NCBI RefSeq assembly: GCF_036013955.1
Contig: NZ_CP107903.1
Span: 868,001-932,000, forward strand
Direction: 5' to 3'
From: Streptomyces sp. NBC_00459
Lineage (GTDB): Bacteria > Actinomycetota > Actinomycetes > Streptomycetales > Streptomycetaceae
Length of the DNA: 64,000 bases
The position numbers and the translations under genes were made by a program. The first letter of the stretch is position 1. Every line of letters starts with the position of its first letter. Below are positions 35,342 through 44,735 of this stretch, in pieces. Under the pieces are notes generated by a model that saw only the letters and a program-made list of their open reading frames with translations, was not told the DNA's origin and searched no databases.

Positions 35342-36823
35342 TCAGGCCTCGGCCAGCGGCGAACCGGCTGGGCCGCGCAACGGAGTGGCCAACTCGGCGA
35401 GGGCCCGCTCCAGTCCGTGCAGGTGGGCGAGTGCGGGCTCGGTGACGTGGGACCGGTCCGCCGGGGCTGTGACGGTGTCCGCGCGGCCCTCCGTGAGCGC
35501 CTCCACCGCCCTCTCCACGCGCCGGCAGGCGGCGGCGAACCGGACGTCGTGGGAGGCCTCCGGGTCGGCGGCAACGGCGGCCAGGCCGCGGATCTCGCGG
35601 GCGCAGTCGTCGAGGAGCGCCAGTACCCGGCGGGCGCGGCGCTTACGGGCGCGTACGGGGTTGAGCGGATGCACGAGCGGCGCGACCGAGAGCCGGACAC
35701 GCCCCAGCAGCAGTTCCAGTTCGGCCACGCGCGATGCCGGGTCGGCGCCCGGCGCACCGGCGAGCCGGGCGGTGGCCTCGGCCGTGCAGGCGTGGACACA
35801 GCGCAGGGCGCGCTGGATCCAGGCGTCGGTGGTGGCGTGCGTGGTGATCGGCAGTACGAGGAGCACCGCCAGCAGGGCACCCAGGGCGCCGACACCGGTC
35901 TCCGCGAGCCGTACGCCGAGCAGTGCCGGGTCGAGGACGCCCAGAAGCCCGTACAGGAGCTCGGCGAGCAGGGTGACCGAGAGCATCATCCAGGTGTACG
36001 ACACGGCGGCCGAGTAGAAGATGCCGAACACGCATACGGCGACGAGCACGGCGGTGGGAACGACCGCGCCCGCCGCCGGGACCGCGACGGCGAGGCCGAG
36101 CGCGATGCCTAGCACCGTGCCGAGGATGCGGCGGAAGCCGCGGACCAGGGTCTCGCCGCGCGAGGTGGTGTTCACGAAGATCCACCAGGTGGCGCCGACG
36201 GCCCAGTACCAGCGGTCCCCCGACACCAGTTGACCCACGACCAGTGCGAAGCCGGCGGCGGCCGTCGCCTGGACGGACTGACGTGTGGTGGCGCGGGCCA
36301 GGCCGCGTTCGCCGACCGGGGCGACGGGGGCCGGCGGCGGGGGCGTACGGCGCTCGTAACACCACAGCCCGAAGCGCACCGCCGAGGCCGTCAGCAGGGA
36401 CAGGAGGACGGCGGCGTACAACTCGGGCAGTTGCTCCGGTCCCGTGTGCAGGAACTGGGCGACGAAGAAGGTCATGAACGCGAAGACGCCCAGGCTGTGG
36501 CCGCGCGGGCCCCAGCGGCGCGCGTACACGCCCGCGCCGACGACGGCGAGGAGGGCGAGCCCGCGGGCGACCGGCCGGTCGTGCAGCTCGGCCGCGGCGG
36601 CGAGGACCGGGAGCCCGACGGCGGGCAGCAGCGCGGTGGTGACCGCCTGTCCGCGCACCGTGGCGTCGGTGACCGTGAACAGGGCGAGCAGCGCGGCGAG
36701 TCCACCGGTCACGGCCCCGGTCAGCGAGTGCCCGGCGAGGCCGCAGACGGTGACGGCCAGACCGATGCCGAGCACGCCCCGCGCGGCGAACCGCAGCCGG
36801 GCACGGCCCGGGTCCGGCGCCAT
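35342..36823 (-). CDS. FUSC family membrane protein
   Basis: 493 aa from ATG 36823 (AGAGGG site 6 nt before); a GTG at 36841 is the alternative. Two membrane-helix blocks (about residues 10-150 and 190-310) separate cytosolic parts, ending in a long helical tail (DAWIQRALRCVHACTAEATARLA...). The motif VGATWWIFVNTTSRGETLVRGFRRILGTVLGIALG is characteristic of FUSC/aromatic-acid-exporter proteins. Exports small aromatic or toxic compounds (family knowledge). Divergent from an Lrp/AsnC regulator, which probably controls it. Confidence 0.92.
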   Translation of the reverse strand: MAPDPGRARLRFAARGVLGIGLAVTVCGLAGHSLTGAVTGGLAALLALFTVTDATVRGQAVTTALLPAVGLPVLAAAAELHDRPVARGLALLAVVGAGVYARRWGPRGHSLGVFAFMTFFVAQFLHTGPEQLPELYAAVLLSLLTASAVRFGLWCYERRTPPPPAPVAPVGERGLARATTRQSVQATAAAGFALVVGQLVSGDRWYWAVGATWWIFVNTTSRGETLVRGFRRILGTVLGIALGLAVAVPAAGAVVPTAVLVAVCVFGIFYSAAVSYTWMMLSVTLLAELLYGLLGVLDPALLGVRLAETGVGALGALLAVLLVLPITTHATTDAWIQRALRCVHACTAEATARLAGAPGADPASRVAELELLLGRVRLSVAPLVHPLNPVRARKRRARRVLALLDDCAREIRGLAAVAADPEASHDVRFAAACRRVERAVEALTEGRADTVTAPADRSHVTEPALAHLHGLERALAELATPLRGPAGSPLAEA

Positions 36824-37003
36824 GAACACCCTCTTCAGCACTGCTGTCCCGCCCCACTGGAATCGGCATGGAAAAGGCGCCGCGGAGTCCGCAGCGCCAT
36901 CGACGCGATCATTGGAGCATTGCCGCCACTACTGGCTCAAGTCGGGTCGCATATGCTGAGCCATTGGCACAGACATATCGGTCCGAGAGCGGCCACCGCC
37001 GAG

Positions 37004-37043
37004 CCAACGGATCAACGAACCAACGGATCAACGAACCAACGGA
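37004..37043. repeat. 16-bp direct tandem repeat upstream of lrp-type gene
   Basis: Unit CCAACGGATCAACGAA repeated exactly twice (37004-37019, 37020-37035) with a third partial copy (37036-37043). It ends 24 bp before the regulator start codon, in the region shared with the divergent FUSC gene. Confidence 0.85.
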
Positions 37044-37067
37044 CCGACCATGAGGGAGGCCGACGCC

Positions 37068-37544
37068 ATGGCCGTGGACGAGCTGGACACCCGCATCCTG
37101 CGGCTGCTGCTGGAGCAGCCCCGCACCAGCGTCCGCGAGTACGCCCGTGTCCTCGGCGTCGCGCGCGGCACGCTCCAGGCCCGGCTCGACCGTCTCGAAC
37201 GGGACGGCGTGATCACCGGCACCGGTCCGTCCCTGTCCCCCGCCGCGCTCGGCCACCCCGTGCTCGCGTTCGTGCACATCGAGGTCACCCAGGGCCACCT
37301 CGACGAGGTCGGGGACGCGCTGGCGGCCGTGCCGGAGATCGTCGAGGCGTTTTCGATCGCCGGCGGCGGTGATCTCCTCGCGCGGGTCGTGGCCCGCGAC
37401 AACGCACACCTGGAGGACGTGATCCAGGCACTGATCAGCGTGCCGGGTGTGGTCCGCACCCGCACGGAAGTGGCCCTGCGCGAGCGGGTCCCGCACCGGC
37501 TGCTGCCCCTGGTGGAGTCGATCGGCCGCACGCCCACCGGCTGA
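37068..37544 (+). CDS. Lrp/AsnC family transcriptional regulator
   Basis: 158 aa from ATG 37068, placed by a GGGAGG site 9 nt upstream. Helix-turn-helix VDELDTRILRLLLEQPRTSVREYARVLGVARGTLQARLDRLERDGVITG, then the RAM effector domain LAFVHIEVTQGHLDEVGDALAAVPEIVEAFSIAGGGDLLARVVARDNAHLEDVIQ. Binds an amino acid or related effector. Most likely target is the divergent FUSC exporter 245 bp away; direct repeats sit between them. Confidence 0.93.
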   Translation: MAVDELDTRILRLLLEQPRTSVREYARVLGVARGTLQARLDRLERDGVITGTGPSLSPAALGHPVLAFVHIEVTQGHLDEVGDALAAVPEIVEAFSIAGGGDLLARVVARDNAHLEDVIQALISVPGVVRTRTEVALRERVPHRLLPLVESIGRTPTG

Positions 37545-37739
37545 TCCCGCACGCCGCCTCGGCGCGGCTCCCGCGGCCTGCGTGGTCCTGGAGGACGTGG
37601 AGGACGCGGCTCCGACCCCGGGTTCGCGGCGCCGGGGCTGCTTCTGCGGGGCGGCCGACGGGAGTTCACGGCCAGGGCGGCGGACGACGGCTCGTCGGGA
37701 CGGCGAAGCCGAGCGGGCGGCAGGGTGCGCCCGAGGGAG

Positions 37740-39563
37740 TCACCCGTGCGGCTGCCGGGAGTCGCTCGGTCCCGCCCCGGCCATCAACTCCCGGCATTCC
37801 GCGGCCAGTAGCCGCATTCCGTTCGCTTCGGCCCCCGCCAGCGCCGACCGGAGCAGGGCCACGCCCTCGGTCCGCTGTGCGCCGCCCTTCCCGCGCAGCA
37901 GAGCGCGGGCCTCGTTCACCCGGAGGCGGGCCGTCTGGGGTGGCGAGCTGCCGACGACCAGGCGCTCGGCCCGGCGGAAGTGGCCGAGGGCCGTCGCACT
38001 GTCGCCTCCGGCCAGGGCAAGCAGACCCATGGCCCGTTCGGTCGGCCCGACCAGCACCACCGGCCAGCCCGCCAGTGCTATCCCCGCCGGTCTGCGGGCG
38101 AGCGCCTCGCGCAACACCGGTACGGCATGGGCGAGTTCGGACTCGTAGCCGCCGCGCGCGTCGAGTCCGGCACAGACCTCCGCGAGCAGGACCAGCGCCG
38201 GTACGGACCAGCCGTGCGGCGGCAGCGAGGCGCAGTCGCCGGTCTCCCGGAGAAACGCCAGCAGTCGGTCGGCGGCTTCGTCGTGGTCGCCCACCTCGCA
38301 GCGGGCCAGCGCGAACCCCGCCCGCCAGACCGGGAAGTACCCGTGCCGTTCGACGCCGTCGGCGAGCCCGGAGCTGAAGAGTTCGGCCATTCTGCCCTGC
38401 TCTCTGAGCAGCCAGTACACCTGGCCCAGCCGGGTCTGCAGCAAGGTGTCGGCGGGTACGGCGAAGTCCGCCTCCAGGCCGTCGACGATCTCCCGCGACT
38501 CGCCGAAGATCCAGTCGGTCGCGGAGTCGAACCGTCCGCACCACAGGTCGAGGAGGGTGTCCAGGGTGCACTGCTGCCAGCGCGCCAGGGTGCTGCGTGT
38601 GCGGGCGGCGTGCCTGCGGTGCTCGGCCACCGTCCCCGAGGCACCGTGCACACGGCCGACCCGGAACTGGTCGATGGCGAGCGCGACGAGGGACTCGCCC
38701 AGGAAGTACGGGGAGCGGGCGCGCAGGGCGCAGTCCCGCAGCCGGAGGGAGATGGTCAGCGATTCGATGGCCGGGACGAAGTCGTAGAGGCCCCAGCGGC
38801 ACTCGGTGAGCACTTCGCAGCGCGTCTCGTCGTCCTGGTTCCCGGTGGCGAGCCCCTCCAGGGTCCGCCGGGCCAGGTCGGCGCCGCGTTCGGGTCCGGC
38901 GCCCGGCCAGGCGGTGTCCTCGCTCACGGACATGGTGAGCTTCTTCGCAAGATGCGCGCCGAGCCGCAGACGCAGCCCGGCCGCCTCGGCGCCGTCGTGG
39001 GTCCTGAGCGCGGCGAGGGTCTCCCGGACGAGATGCAGGAGTTCATGGTCCACGCGCCCCGGATCGGACCAGCGCCGCGCCCGCCGCACGACGGCCACGG
39101 CCTGCGCCTGAGGATCGCCCGTGCCCCGCTGGTACGCCCGGCGGTAATAGGCGTCCGCCTCCTCCATGCGTCCGGCCAGGTAGCTGGTGTCGCCGCGGTG
39201 CAGCAGCCGGTCGAACTCCGCGCCGTACCTGGAGGGTCGGGCCGGGACCGCACCGCCGGTGGGCGTCGGTGCCGCGCGCCGGACGCCGGACGCCCGCGCG
39301 TGCGGTACGTCGTGGGTGTCGCCGCGTGTCTCGGGGGCCAGGCCGAGCAGTTGGCCCTTGGCGTCGAGTGCGTCGTCGCAGCCGTCAGCCAGTTCACGGG
39401 TGACCCGGCGGTGGCCGTTCTCGATGCGGCTGAGGTAGCCCCGGCTGCAGTGCACGAGCCCCGCCAGGTCGGCGAGGGAGAGTCCGGCGGCGAGCCGCCG
39501 GCGCCGTAACTCCCGGCCGAACCGGCCCGACTCCTCCGTCACGCCGTTCGCCACGTCGCCCAT
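37740..39563 (-). CDS. Large XRE-type HTH regulator with TPR-like repeats
   Basis: 607 aa from ATG 39563. N-terminal HTH RFGRELRRRRLAAGLSLADLAGLVHCSRGYLSRIENGHRRVTRELADGCDDALDA (about residues 10-70), then a long helical TPR-like C-terminus rich in Trp/Leu pairs (GRMEEADAYYRRAYQRGT, AIDQFRVGRVHGASGTVAEHRRHAART, GDHDEAADRLLAFLRETGD). Streptomyces encode many such regulators, some linked to development. Direct neighbours give no target. The open frame extends 102 codons further upstream but without family similarity. Confidence 0.88.
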   Translation of the reverse strand: MGDVANGVTEESGRFGRELRRRRLAAGLSLADLAGLVHCSRGYLSRIENGHRRVTRELADGCDDALDAKGQLLGLAPETRGDTHDVPHARASGVRRAAPTPTGGAVPARPSRYGAEFDRLLHRGDTSYLAGRMEEADAYYRRAYQRGTGDPQAQAVAVVRRARRWSDPGRVDHELLHLVRETLAALRTHDGAEAAGLRLRLGAHLAKKLTMSVSEDTAWPGAGPERGADLARRTLEGLATGNQDDETRCEVLTECRWGLYDFVPAIESLTISLRLRDCALRARSPYFLGESLVALAIDQFRVGRVHGASGTVAEHRRHAARTRSTLARWQQCTLDTLLDLWCGRFDSATDWIFGESREIVDGLEADFAVPADTLLQTRLGQVYWLLREQGRMAELFSSGLADGVERHGYFPVWRAGFALARCEVGDHDEAADRLLAFLRETGDCASLPPHGWSVPALVLLAEVCAGLDARGGYESELAHAVPVLREALARRPAGIALAGWPVVLVGPTERAMGLLALAGGDSATALGHFRRAERLVVGSSPPQTARLRVNEARALLRGKGGAQRTEGVALLRSALAGAEANGMRLLAAECRELMAGAGPSDSRQPHG

Positions 39564-39892
39564 GCGGTCCCCAACTGCACGCCATCGCCTGTCTGTTGCC
39601 CGGTGTTGCCAAATATGCCCTGGCAACACCGGATCTCTCCCACTGTCGGTGAGATCGGACAAAGCTGACCCAAAAGGCGTACGGAGCGCCCCATCGAATG
39701 TATGGAGAAAGCATTGAGGATCAGGATCGGGCGAAGGGAGTCGCCGGGCCGGGCCCGTGGGGGCCCTCCCGTTCCTGTCCCCTGTCTCCTCGGTACTGGT
39801 CCGAGGTGTCGAGGGGGAGGTCCCGGGTGCTCCACGGGGGTGGGCACCTGGGACTTCCACAACCTCCACAGCCGGTCACCGGGGGCAGAGCC

Positions 39893-41311
39893 GTGCGCTG
39901 TCCGGTGAGGCATCCGATCGTCCTGGTCCCGGGAATCCTGGGCAGTGTCCTGGAAGGCCCGACAGGTCCGCTGTGGGCGCCCGGCAAGCCGTTGCTCCAG
40001 TCCCTGGCGGAGCTGCGGGGCGCGGACACCTCCGGGCATCCGCTGACGCTGCGCTGCGACACGTCGTCGGTCAGGGCGTCCGGACTGTTTCCCGGTGTAG
40101 CCGTACTGCCCGGCCTGTCGCGGACCAAGGGCTACGCGCAGACCGTCGACTGGGTGCTCAGGCATTTCGCGGTCACGGACGGTCCGGGCGGCGGACTGCT
40201 GACGTTCCCGTACGACTGGCGGCTGGACAACCGGGTGCATGCCCGCAGGCTGGCCGAGGTGATCGACCTGCATGTCGCCGAGTTCCGGGAGCGGACCGGC
40301 GCCAGGGACGCCAAGGCCGTCGTCGTCGCCCATGGCATGGGTGGTCTCATCGCCCGCTACTACGTCGAGGTGCTGGGCGGCTGGCGCGACTGCCGGGCGC
40401 TGATCACCCTGGGCACCCCGCACCGCGGCTCGGTGCGCGCACTCGACACTCTCTCGGGAGGCTTCCGGCACCTGCCCGGCGTACGGACCCTGACCCGCGG
40501 TTTTCCCTCCGTGCACCAACTGCTGCCGGTGTACTCGGTCATCGACACCGGGGCGGGGCACATCCGGATCGAGGACGCGGCGCCGCTGCCCGGGGTGCGC
40601 CAGGATCTCGTGGGCGACGGCCTGGGCTTCCACCGGGAGATCGCGGCGGCGGCCGCGTACAACGCCGAGAGCTTTCCCGCGTACGCGCACCAGCATGTGA
40701 CGCTCCCTCTCGTGGGCACACGGCAGAGCGGCACCCTCCAGTCGGCCCGCTGGAACGGCCACGGGGTGGTGTGCTCGGCCGAGCCGCCGGGAGCGCTGGT
40801 GCCGCCGGTCCTGGCGGACGGGGACGGTGTGGTCCCCCGGGTCTCCGCGATGCCGTCCGCGCTTCCGGCGGACCGTTGCCGGTTCGTTGCGGCCGCGCAC
40901 AGCGCCCTCCAGTCGCCGCGTGTGCTGACCGGCCGGCTCCTCCCCCTTCTGCTGCGTCTCCAGTCGCCCGGCCCGATGGACGTGCACGACCCGTCGGATC
41001 CGGTCGCGCGGGTGGCCCCGGCCATCAGCAGCGAGGTCGACGACGCGTACCCGGGCTCGGCGCCGGCGACCCTGCGCGCACAGGTCGTGGGAGCCGCCCG
41101 GCCACCGGAGCGGCTGTTCGCGCGGGTGACGGGGGAGGACGGCGAGACGCTCTGCCTGGTCCTGCCGCAGGTCGCACCCGCGCGGTACGAGATACGGCGG
41201 GTGCTGTCGCCCGGGCTGTACGAGATCGAGATCGCCGCGCACTCGGGTTCACCGGTCCCGGATCGCGTGCAGGACTGTTTCGCGGTGCTGCCGGTCGCCG
41301 CCACGCGCTGA
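39893..41311 (+). CDS. LCAT-type alpha/beta hydrolase with Ser-to-Gly nucleophile position
   Basis: 472 aa from GTG 39893 behind GGGGGCAGAG. Lecithin:cholesterol acyltransferase-like fold: HPIVLVPGILGSVLEGP oxyanion region, DWRLDNRVHARRLAEVIDLH, and the elbow VVVAHGMGGLIARYYVEV. In the family this is GHSMGG/AHSMGG with the serine nucleophile; here the codon is GGC at 40334-40336. The late Asp (DGDGVV) and His (AAAHSAL) remain. The C-terminal 90 residues resemble a beta-sandwich. May be inactive or use another mechanism. Confidence 0.8.
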   Translation: MRCPVRHPIVLVPGILGSVLEGPTGPLWAPGKPLLQSLAELRGADTSGHPLTLRCDTSSVRASGLFPGVAVLPGLSRTKGYAQTVDWVLRHFAVTDGPGGGLLTFPYDWRLDNRVHARRLAEVIDLHVAEFRERTGARDAKAVVVAHGMGGLIARYYVEVLGGWRDCRALITLGTPHRGSVRALDTLSGGFRHLPGVRTLTRGFPSVHQLLPVYSVIDTGAGHIRIEDAAPLPGVRQDLVGDGLGFHREIAAAAAYNAESFPAYAHQHVTLPLVGTRQSGTLQSARWNGHGVVCSAEPPGALVPPVLADGDGVVPRVSAMPSALPADRCRFVAAAHSALQSPRVLTGRLLPLLLRLQSPGPMDVHDPSDPVARVAPAISSEVDDAYPGSAPATLRAQVVGAARPPERLFARVTGEDGETLCLVLPQVAPARYEIRRVLSPGLYEIEIAAHSGSPVPDRVQDCFAVLPVAATR

Positions 41312-41411
41312 GGGCTCCGCCGGACGGGCGTTTCTCTCGCCGCGGAGCCACGGAGCGATACAGCCCCGCGCGCCTTCCGGACACGGGCGCGTGCTGGTCC
41401 TGTTGTGCGTG

Positions 41412-42221
41412 CTACGGCTTGCGGCGGGGCTTGCCCTGACGGGTGCCGCCGGCCTTGCCGGAACCGCCGCTGCGGGTACCCCGGCCCGCCGCTCCGCCCT
41501 TCCCGGCGCCCGCGCCCCGGCCCGCGGACCGTCCTGCGGCGGGCTTGCGGGCCGTGCCCTCCGTGCCGGAGCGCTTCTTGGGCTTCGGCTGCTCCGCCTT
41601 CGGCTCCTCACGGCGGCCGCGTGAACTGTTGACCGTGCGGCCCCGCACGATGCCGATGAAGTCCTCGACCAGATCGGTCGTGCGGTCCTCCGGCCAGGAC
41701 AGCGCGACCTGGGACTCGGGCGCGTCCGTGACCGGGCGGTAGGTGAGGTCCTTGCGGTGGTGGAGGCGGGCCAGTGACTGGGGGACGACGAGGACACCGA
41801 TCCCGGCCGCGACCAGCTCGACGGCGTCCTCGGTGGTCGCGGGGCGCTCCAGCGCGGGGCGGCCGGGGAGGGTCTCCCAGGCGAGGGTGTCGTCCAGGGG
41901 GTGCAGCACGATGTCGTCGGCGAGATCCTCGACGCCCACCTCGTCGACCGCGGACACGACATGGTCCTTGGGGACCACGACCACCGAGGTCTCGGTGTAG
42001 AGGGGGATCGCGCTGAGCACCGTACGGTCGACCGGCAGGCGTACGAGGCCCGCGTCGGCGTCACCGGCCAGCATCAGGGCGTGCGCCTCGGCGGCGGACA
42101 CCTGGAGCAGGGTCAGGGGGACGTCGGTTCGCCGCTCGTTCCAGATCCGCACCCACTTGGCGGGGATCACTCCCGGGACGTACGCGAGCCGGAACGCGGG
42201 GGAATCTTCCGAGCCAGTCAC
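41412..42221 (-). CDS. LysR-type substrate-binding domain protein lacking HTH, basic tail
   Basis: 269 aa. Begins directly with a LysR effector domain (FRLAYVPGVIPAKWVRIWNERRTDVPLTLLQVSAAEAHALMLAGDADAGLVRLPVD, ALERPATTEDAVELVAAGIGVLVVPQSLA), so the N-terminal helix-turn-helix is missing. The last 65 residues are Gly/Ala/Lys/Arg-rich (KPKKRSGTEG, RKPAAGRSAGRG, KGGAAGRGTRSG, GKPRRKP) and probably disordered, nucleic-acid-binding. Divergent from DUF5997; the two are a conserved Streptomyces pair. Confidence 0.85.
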   Translation of the reverse strand: MTGSEDSPAFRLAYVPGVIPAKWVRIWNERRTDVPLTLLQVSAAEAHALMLAGDADAGLVRLPVDRTVLSAIPLYTETSVVVVPKDHVVSAVDEVGVEDLADDIVLHPLDDTLAWETLPGRPALERPATTEDAVELVAAGIGVLVVPQSLARLHHRKDLTYRPVTDAPESQVALSWPEDRTTDLVEDFIGIVRGRTVNSSRGRREEPKAEQPKPKKRSGTEGTARKPAAGRSAGRGAGAGKGGAAGRGTRSGGSGKAGGTRQGKPRRKP

Positions 42222-42330
42222 CGCGCCAGGCTACCTTCCGTACTCCTCCGGTCGCGCTCCCGCCCTGCTCACCGCCGCCCGCCCGTCCGCCGTGGTCGGC
42301 GCTGGTTCATACGCTCGATACCCTTGAACC

Positions 42331-42735
42331 ATGACGACGCAGCAGACCTCCCAGACCATGAAGCCCGCGACCGCGGCGAAGAAGCTGGGTGTGTACCTCC
42401 AGGCCACCCCCGCAGAGTTCCAGGAGGGTGTCGTCACGCGCGCCGAGCTGACCGCGTTGCAGGCCGACCCGCCGGCCTGGCTGCGCGACCTGCGCCGCGA
42501 CGGCCCGCACCCCCGTCCGGTGGTCGCGTCGAAGCTGGGCGTCTCCATCGCCGGGCTCGCCCGCGGCGGGGTCACCGAGGCTCTCACCACCGAGCAGATC
42601 GACGCCCTGAAGCAGGACGACCCCGAGTGGCTCCGGCACGAGCGCGCCGTGCAGGTCGATGTCCGCAAGGAAGCGGCGCGCATCAAGGAACTGCACCAGG
42701 AACAGCAGGAGAAGCGGGAGAACCAGGGCAGGTAG
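42331..42735 (+). CDS. DUF5997 family protein
   Basis: 134 aa. Helical protein: TMKPATAAKKLGVYLQATPAEFQEGVVTRAELTALQADPPAWLRDLRRDGPHPRPVVASKLGVSIAGLARGGVTEALTTEQIDAL, followed by a charged coiled tail (KEAARIKELHQEQQEKRENQGR). The AAKKLGVYL and VASKLGVSIAGLARGG segments resemble helix-turn-helix entries, so DNA binding is possible (inference). Starts 110 bp from the divergent LysR-like gene. Confidence 0.88.
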   Translation: MTTQQTSQTMKPATAAKKLGVYLQATPAEFQEGVVTRAELTALQADPPAWLRDLRRDGPHPRPVVASKLGVSIAGLARGGVTEALTTEQIDALKQDDPEWLRHERAVQVDVRKEAARIKELHQEQQEKRENQGR

Positions 42736-42875
42736 GCGGCGCGGGCCGGGGCCTTCGGGGCACCCGGTACCGGCCTCCGCCGAGGCGCCCTCTCCCGACA
42801 TGCGCGTGACCCCCGGGTCGCCGATCATTGTCTCTGCCGTACGGCAGCGTTACGACGACGAGAGGTGCGGTGGCC

Positions 42876-44621
42876 ATGGACGCCTTCCGGCCGCTGCTCT
42901 TCGAGGACGTCGAGGCGCTGCTCGCCGGGCCGACCGCCGGGGACCTGCCCCGGCTGGTCCAGGAGTACGGGTTGCTGCGTCAGCTCGTCGAGGGCACGGC
43001 CGCCGGGGTGGTCGTCCTCGACACGGAACTGCGCTTCGTGTACGTCAACCCGCACATGGTCCGGATCAGTGGCCTGTCGGCGGCGGAGCTCCTGGGTCGG
43101 ACCCTGGCCGAGGCTTCGCCGGAGGTCGACCGGCCCGAGAGCGTGCTGCGCCAGGTCCTGCACGACGGGCAGCCCCGTGAGCTCGTGGGAACAGGGCACA
43201 CGCGCGCGGACACACCCTTCACCCGCCGCGCCTGGCACGCCACCTACCACCGACTCCAGGACGAGCGGGGCCGGGTGCTCGGGCTCGCCGGGATCTTCCT
43301 GGAGATCAGCGCCCCGCAGCAGCACGTCGACGAGCTGGAGCGCGCGCACCGCCGGATGACGCTGCTGGACACCGCCACCGCGCGCATCGGCACCACCTCG
43401 GACGTGCAGGCGACCTGCGTCGAACTCGCCCAGTTCATGGTGCCGGACCTGGCCGACGCGGCCGGTGTCGAGCTGAACCTCGATGTGAAGGCAGGTCCGC
43501 ACCGACCTCCTCCGGGAGTGCTGCGACTGCGCCGGGCGGCCCTCGCGGCGGTGCCCGGCATCAAGGACGCGGTGCTCGCCCTGGCCGGTCTCGGCGACAC
43601 CCTGGACTATCCGCCGGGCACGGAGATCCGCGCGTGCCTGGATGCCGGTCTCCCCTGGCTGAGCAACGGCATGGCCGAGCAGGAGTGGCCGTCGGGGGCG
43701 GTGCACGCGGACCGGTCCACCTCGTACCGGAACATCGGCGTCCACTCGGTCCTCGTCCTGCCCCTGATCGCGGGCAGACGTCCCCTGGGCACCCTGTCGC
43801 TCGTACGCGCGTTCAACTCCCAGGGCTTCACCGTGGACGACGTTTCGGTGGCCCTGGAACTGGCGCACCGGGCCGCCCGCGCCCTGGAGCGCGCCGCCCT
43901 GCACACCCGTGAGCACAGCATGGCCCTGGAGCTCCAGCACGCGCTGCTCAACGACACCGGCGCGCCGCCCGACCCGCGCGCACCGACCGCGTTCCGCTAT
44001 CTGCCCGCCGACGACGTGGCCCTCATCGGAGGCGACTGGTTCGACTCCCTGCCCCTGCCCGACGGCCGGAATCTGCTGGTCATCGGGGACGTCATGGGGC
44101 ACGGGGTCGAGGCCGCCGTGGCGATGAGCCACTACCGCTCCGCGCTGCGCGCCCTGGCCATGGCGGGCCTCCCCCCGCACCTGCTGCTCACGCACGCCGA
44201 CCGCACGGTCGCCGAATCCGGGTTCGACCGGGTAGCCACCTGTCTGCTGGCCCTGGAGGATCCCGTCCGGCAGACGGTGTCCTACGCGAACGCCGGCCAT
44301 CTCCCGCCCGCCTTCCTCTCCCCGGACGGCACGGTCGGCCTCGTGGAGATCCCGGTCGGCCCGCCCCTGGGCACCGGATTCGGCAGCTATACGACGCTCA
44401 CCCGCCCGACGGTCCCGGACGGCGTGCTCCTGCTCTACACGGACGGGCTGGTGGAGCGGCGCGGCGAGGACATCGATGTGTCGCTGCGCCGCCTCACCCG
44501 GCTCCGGCTGTCGCCGCGAGCCTCCCTGGACGTCATCCTCGACGAGGTCCTGGCCCAGCTCGCGGACGCTCCCGCCGAGGACGACATCGCCGTGCTGGCG
44601 GCCCGTTCCCGGTCGGCCTGA
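42876..44621 (+). CDS. SpoIIE-type PP2C phosphatase with PAS and GAF domains
   Basis: 581 aa from ATG 42876 (GTG 42870 is also possible). PAS domain about 30-140 (VQEYGLLRQLVEGTAAGVVVLDTELRFVYVNPHMVRISGLS), GAF about 170-335, then the PP2C/SpoIIE catalytic domain: DDVALIGGDWFDSLPLPDGRNLLVIGDVMGHGVEAAVAMSHYRSALR with metal-binding Asp residues, and YANAGHLPPAFL, PLGTGFG and DGVLLLYTDGLVERR. Such phosphatases dephosphorylate anti-anti-sigma factors in partner-switching control. No anti-sigma gene is adjacent. Confidence 0.93.
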   Translation: MDAFRPLLFEDVEALLAGPTAGDLPRLVQEYGLLRQLVEGTAAGVVVLDTELRFVYVNPHMVRISGLSAAELLGRTLAEASPEVDRPESVLRQVLHDGQPRELVGTGHTRADTPFTRRAWHATYHRLQDERGRVLGLAGIFLEISAPQQHVDELERAHRRMTLLDTATARIGTTSDVQATCVELAQFMVPDLADAAGVELNLDVKAGPHRPPPGVLRLRRAALAAVPGIKDAVLALAGLGDTLDYPPGTEIRACLDAGLPWLSNGMAEQEWPSGAVHADRSTSYRNIGVHSVLVLPLIAGRRPLGTLSLVRAFNSQGFTVDDVSVALELAHRAARALERAALHTREHSMALELQHALLNDTGAPPDPRAPTAFRYLPADDVALIGGDWFDSLPLPDGRNLLVIGDVMGHGVEAAVAMSHYRSALRALAMAGLPPHLLLTHADRTVAESGFDRVATCLLALEDPVRQTVSYANAGHLPPAFLSPDGTVGLVEIPVGPPLGTGFGSYTTLTRPTVPDGVLLLYTDGLVERRGEDIDVSLRRLTRLRLSPRASLDVILDEVLAQLADAPAEDDIAVLAARSRSA

Positions 44622-44683
44622 CCGGCCTCGAACACCGCAATAGCGTGGCCCTGTACCCGGCCTGTCCGGTCGGCCGACCGGGC

Positions 44684-44717
44684 GGGGGCGCCACCCCCGA
44701 CGAAGGGTGACGCCCCC
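44684..44717. terminator. Bidirectional terminator between SpoIIE gene and beta-galactosidase
   Basis: 13-bp stem with one G-T wobble (44684-44696 with 44705-44717), 8-nt loop, between two convergent genes. Confidence 0.7.
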
Positions 44718-44735
44718 GGAACCACGCTCCCGCCG

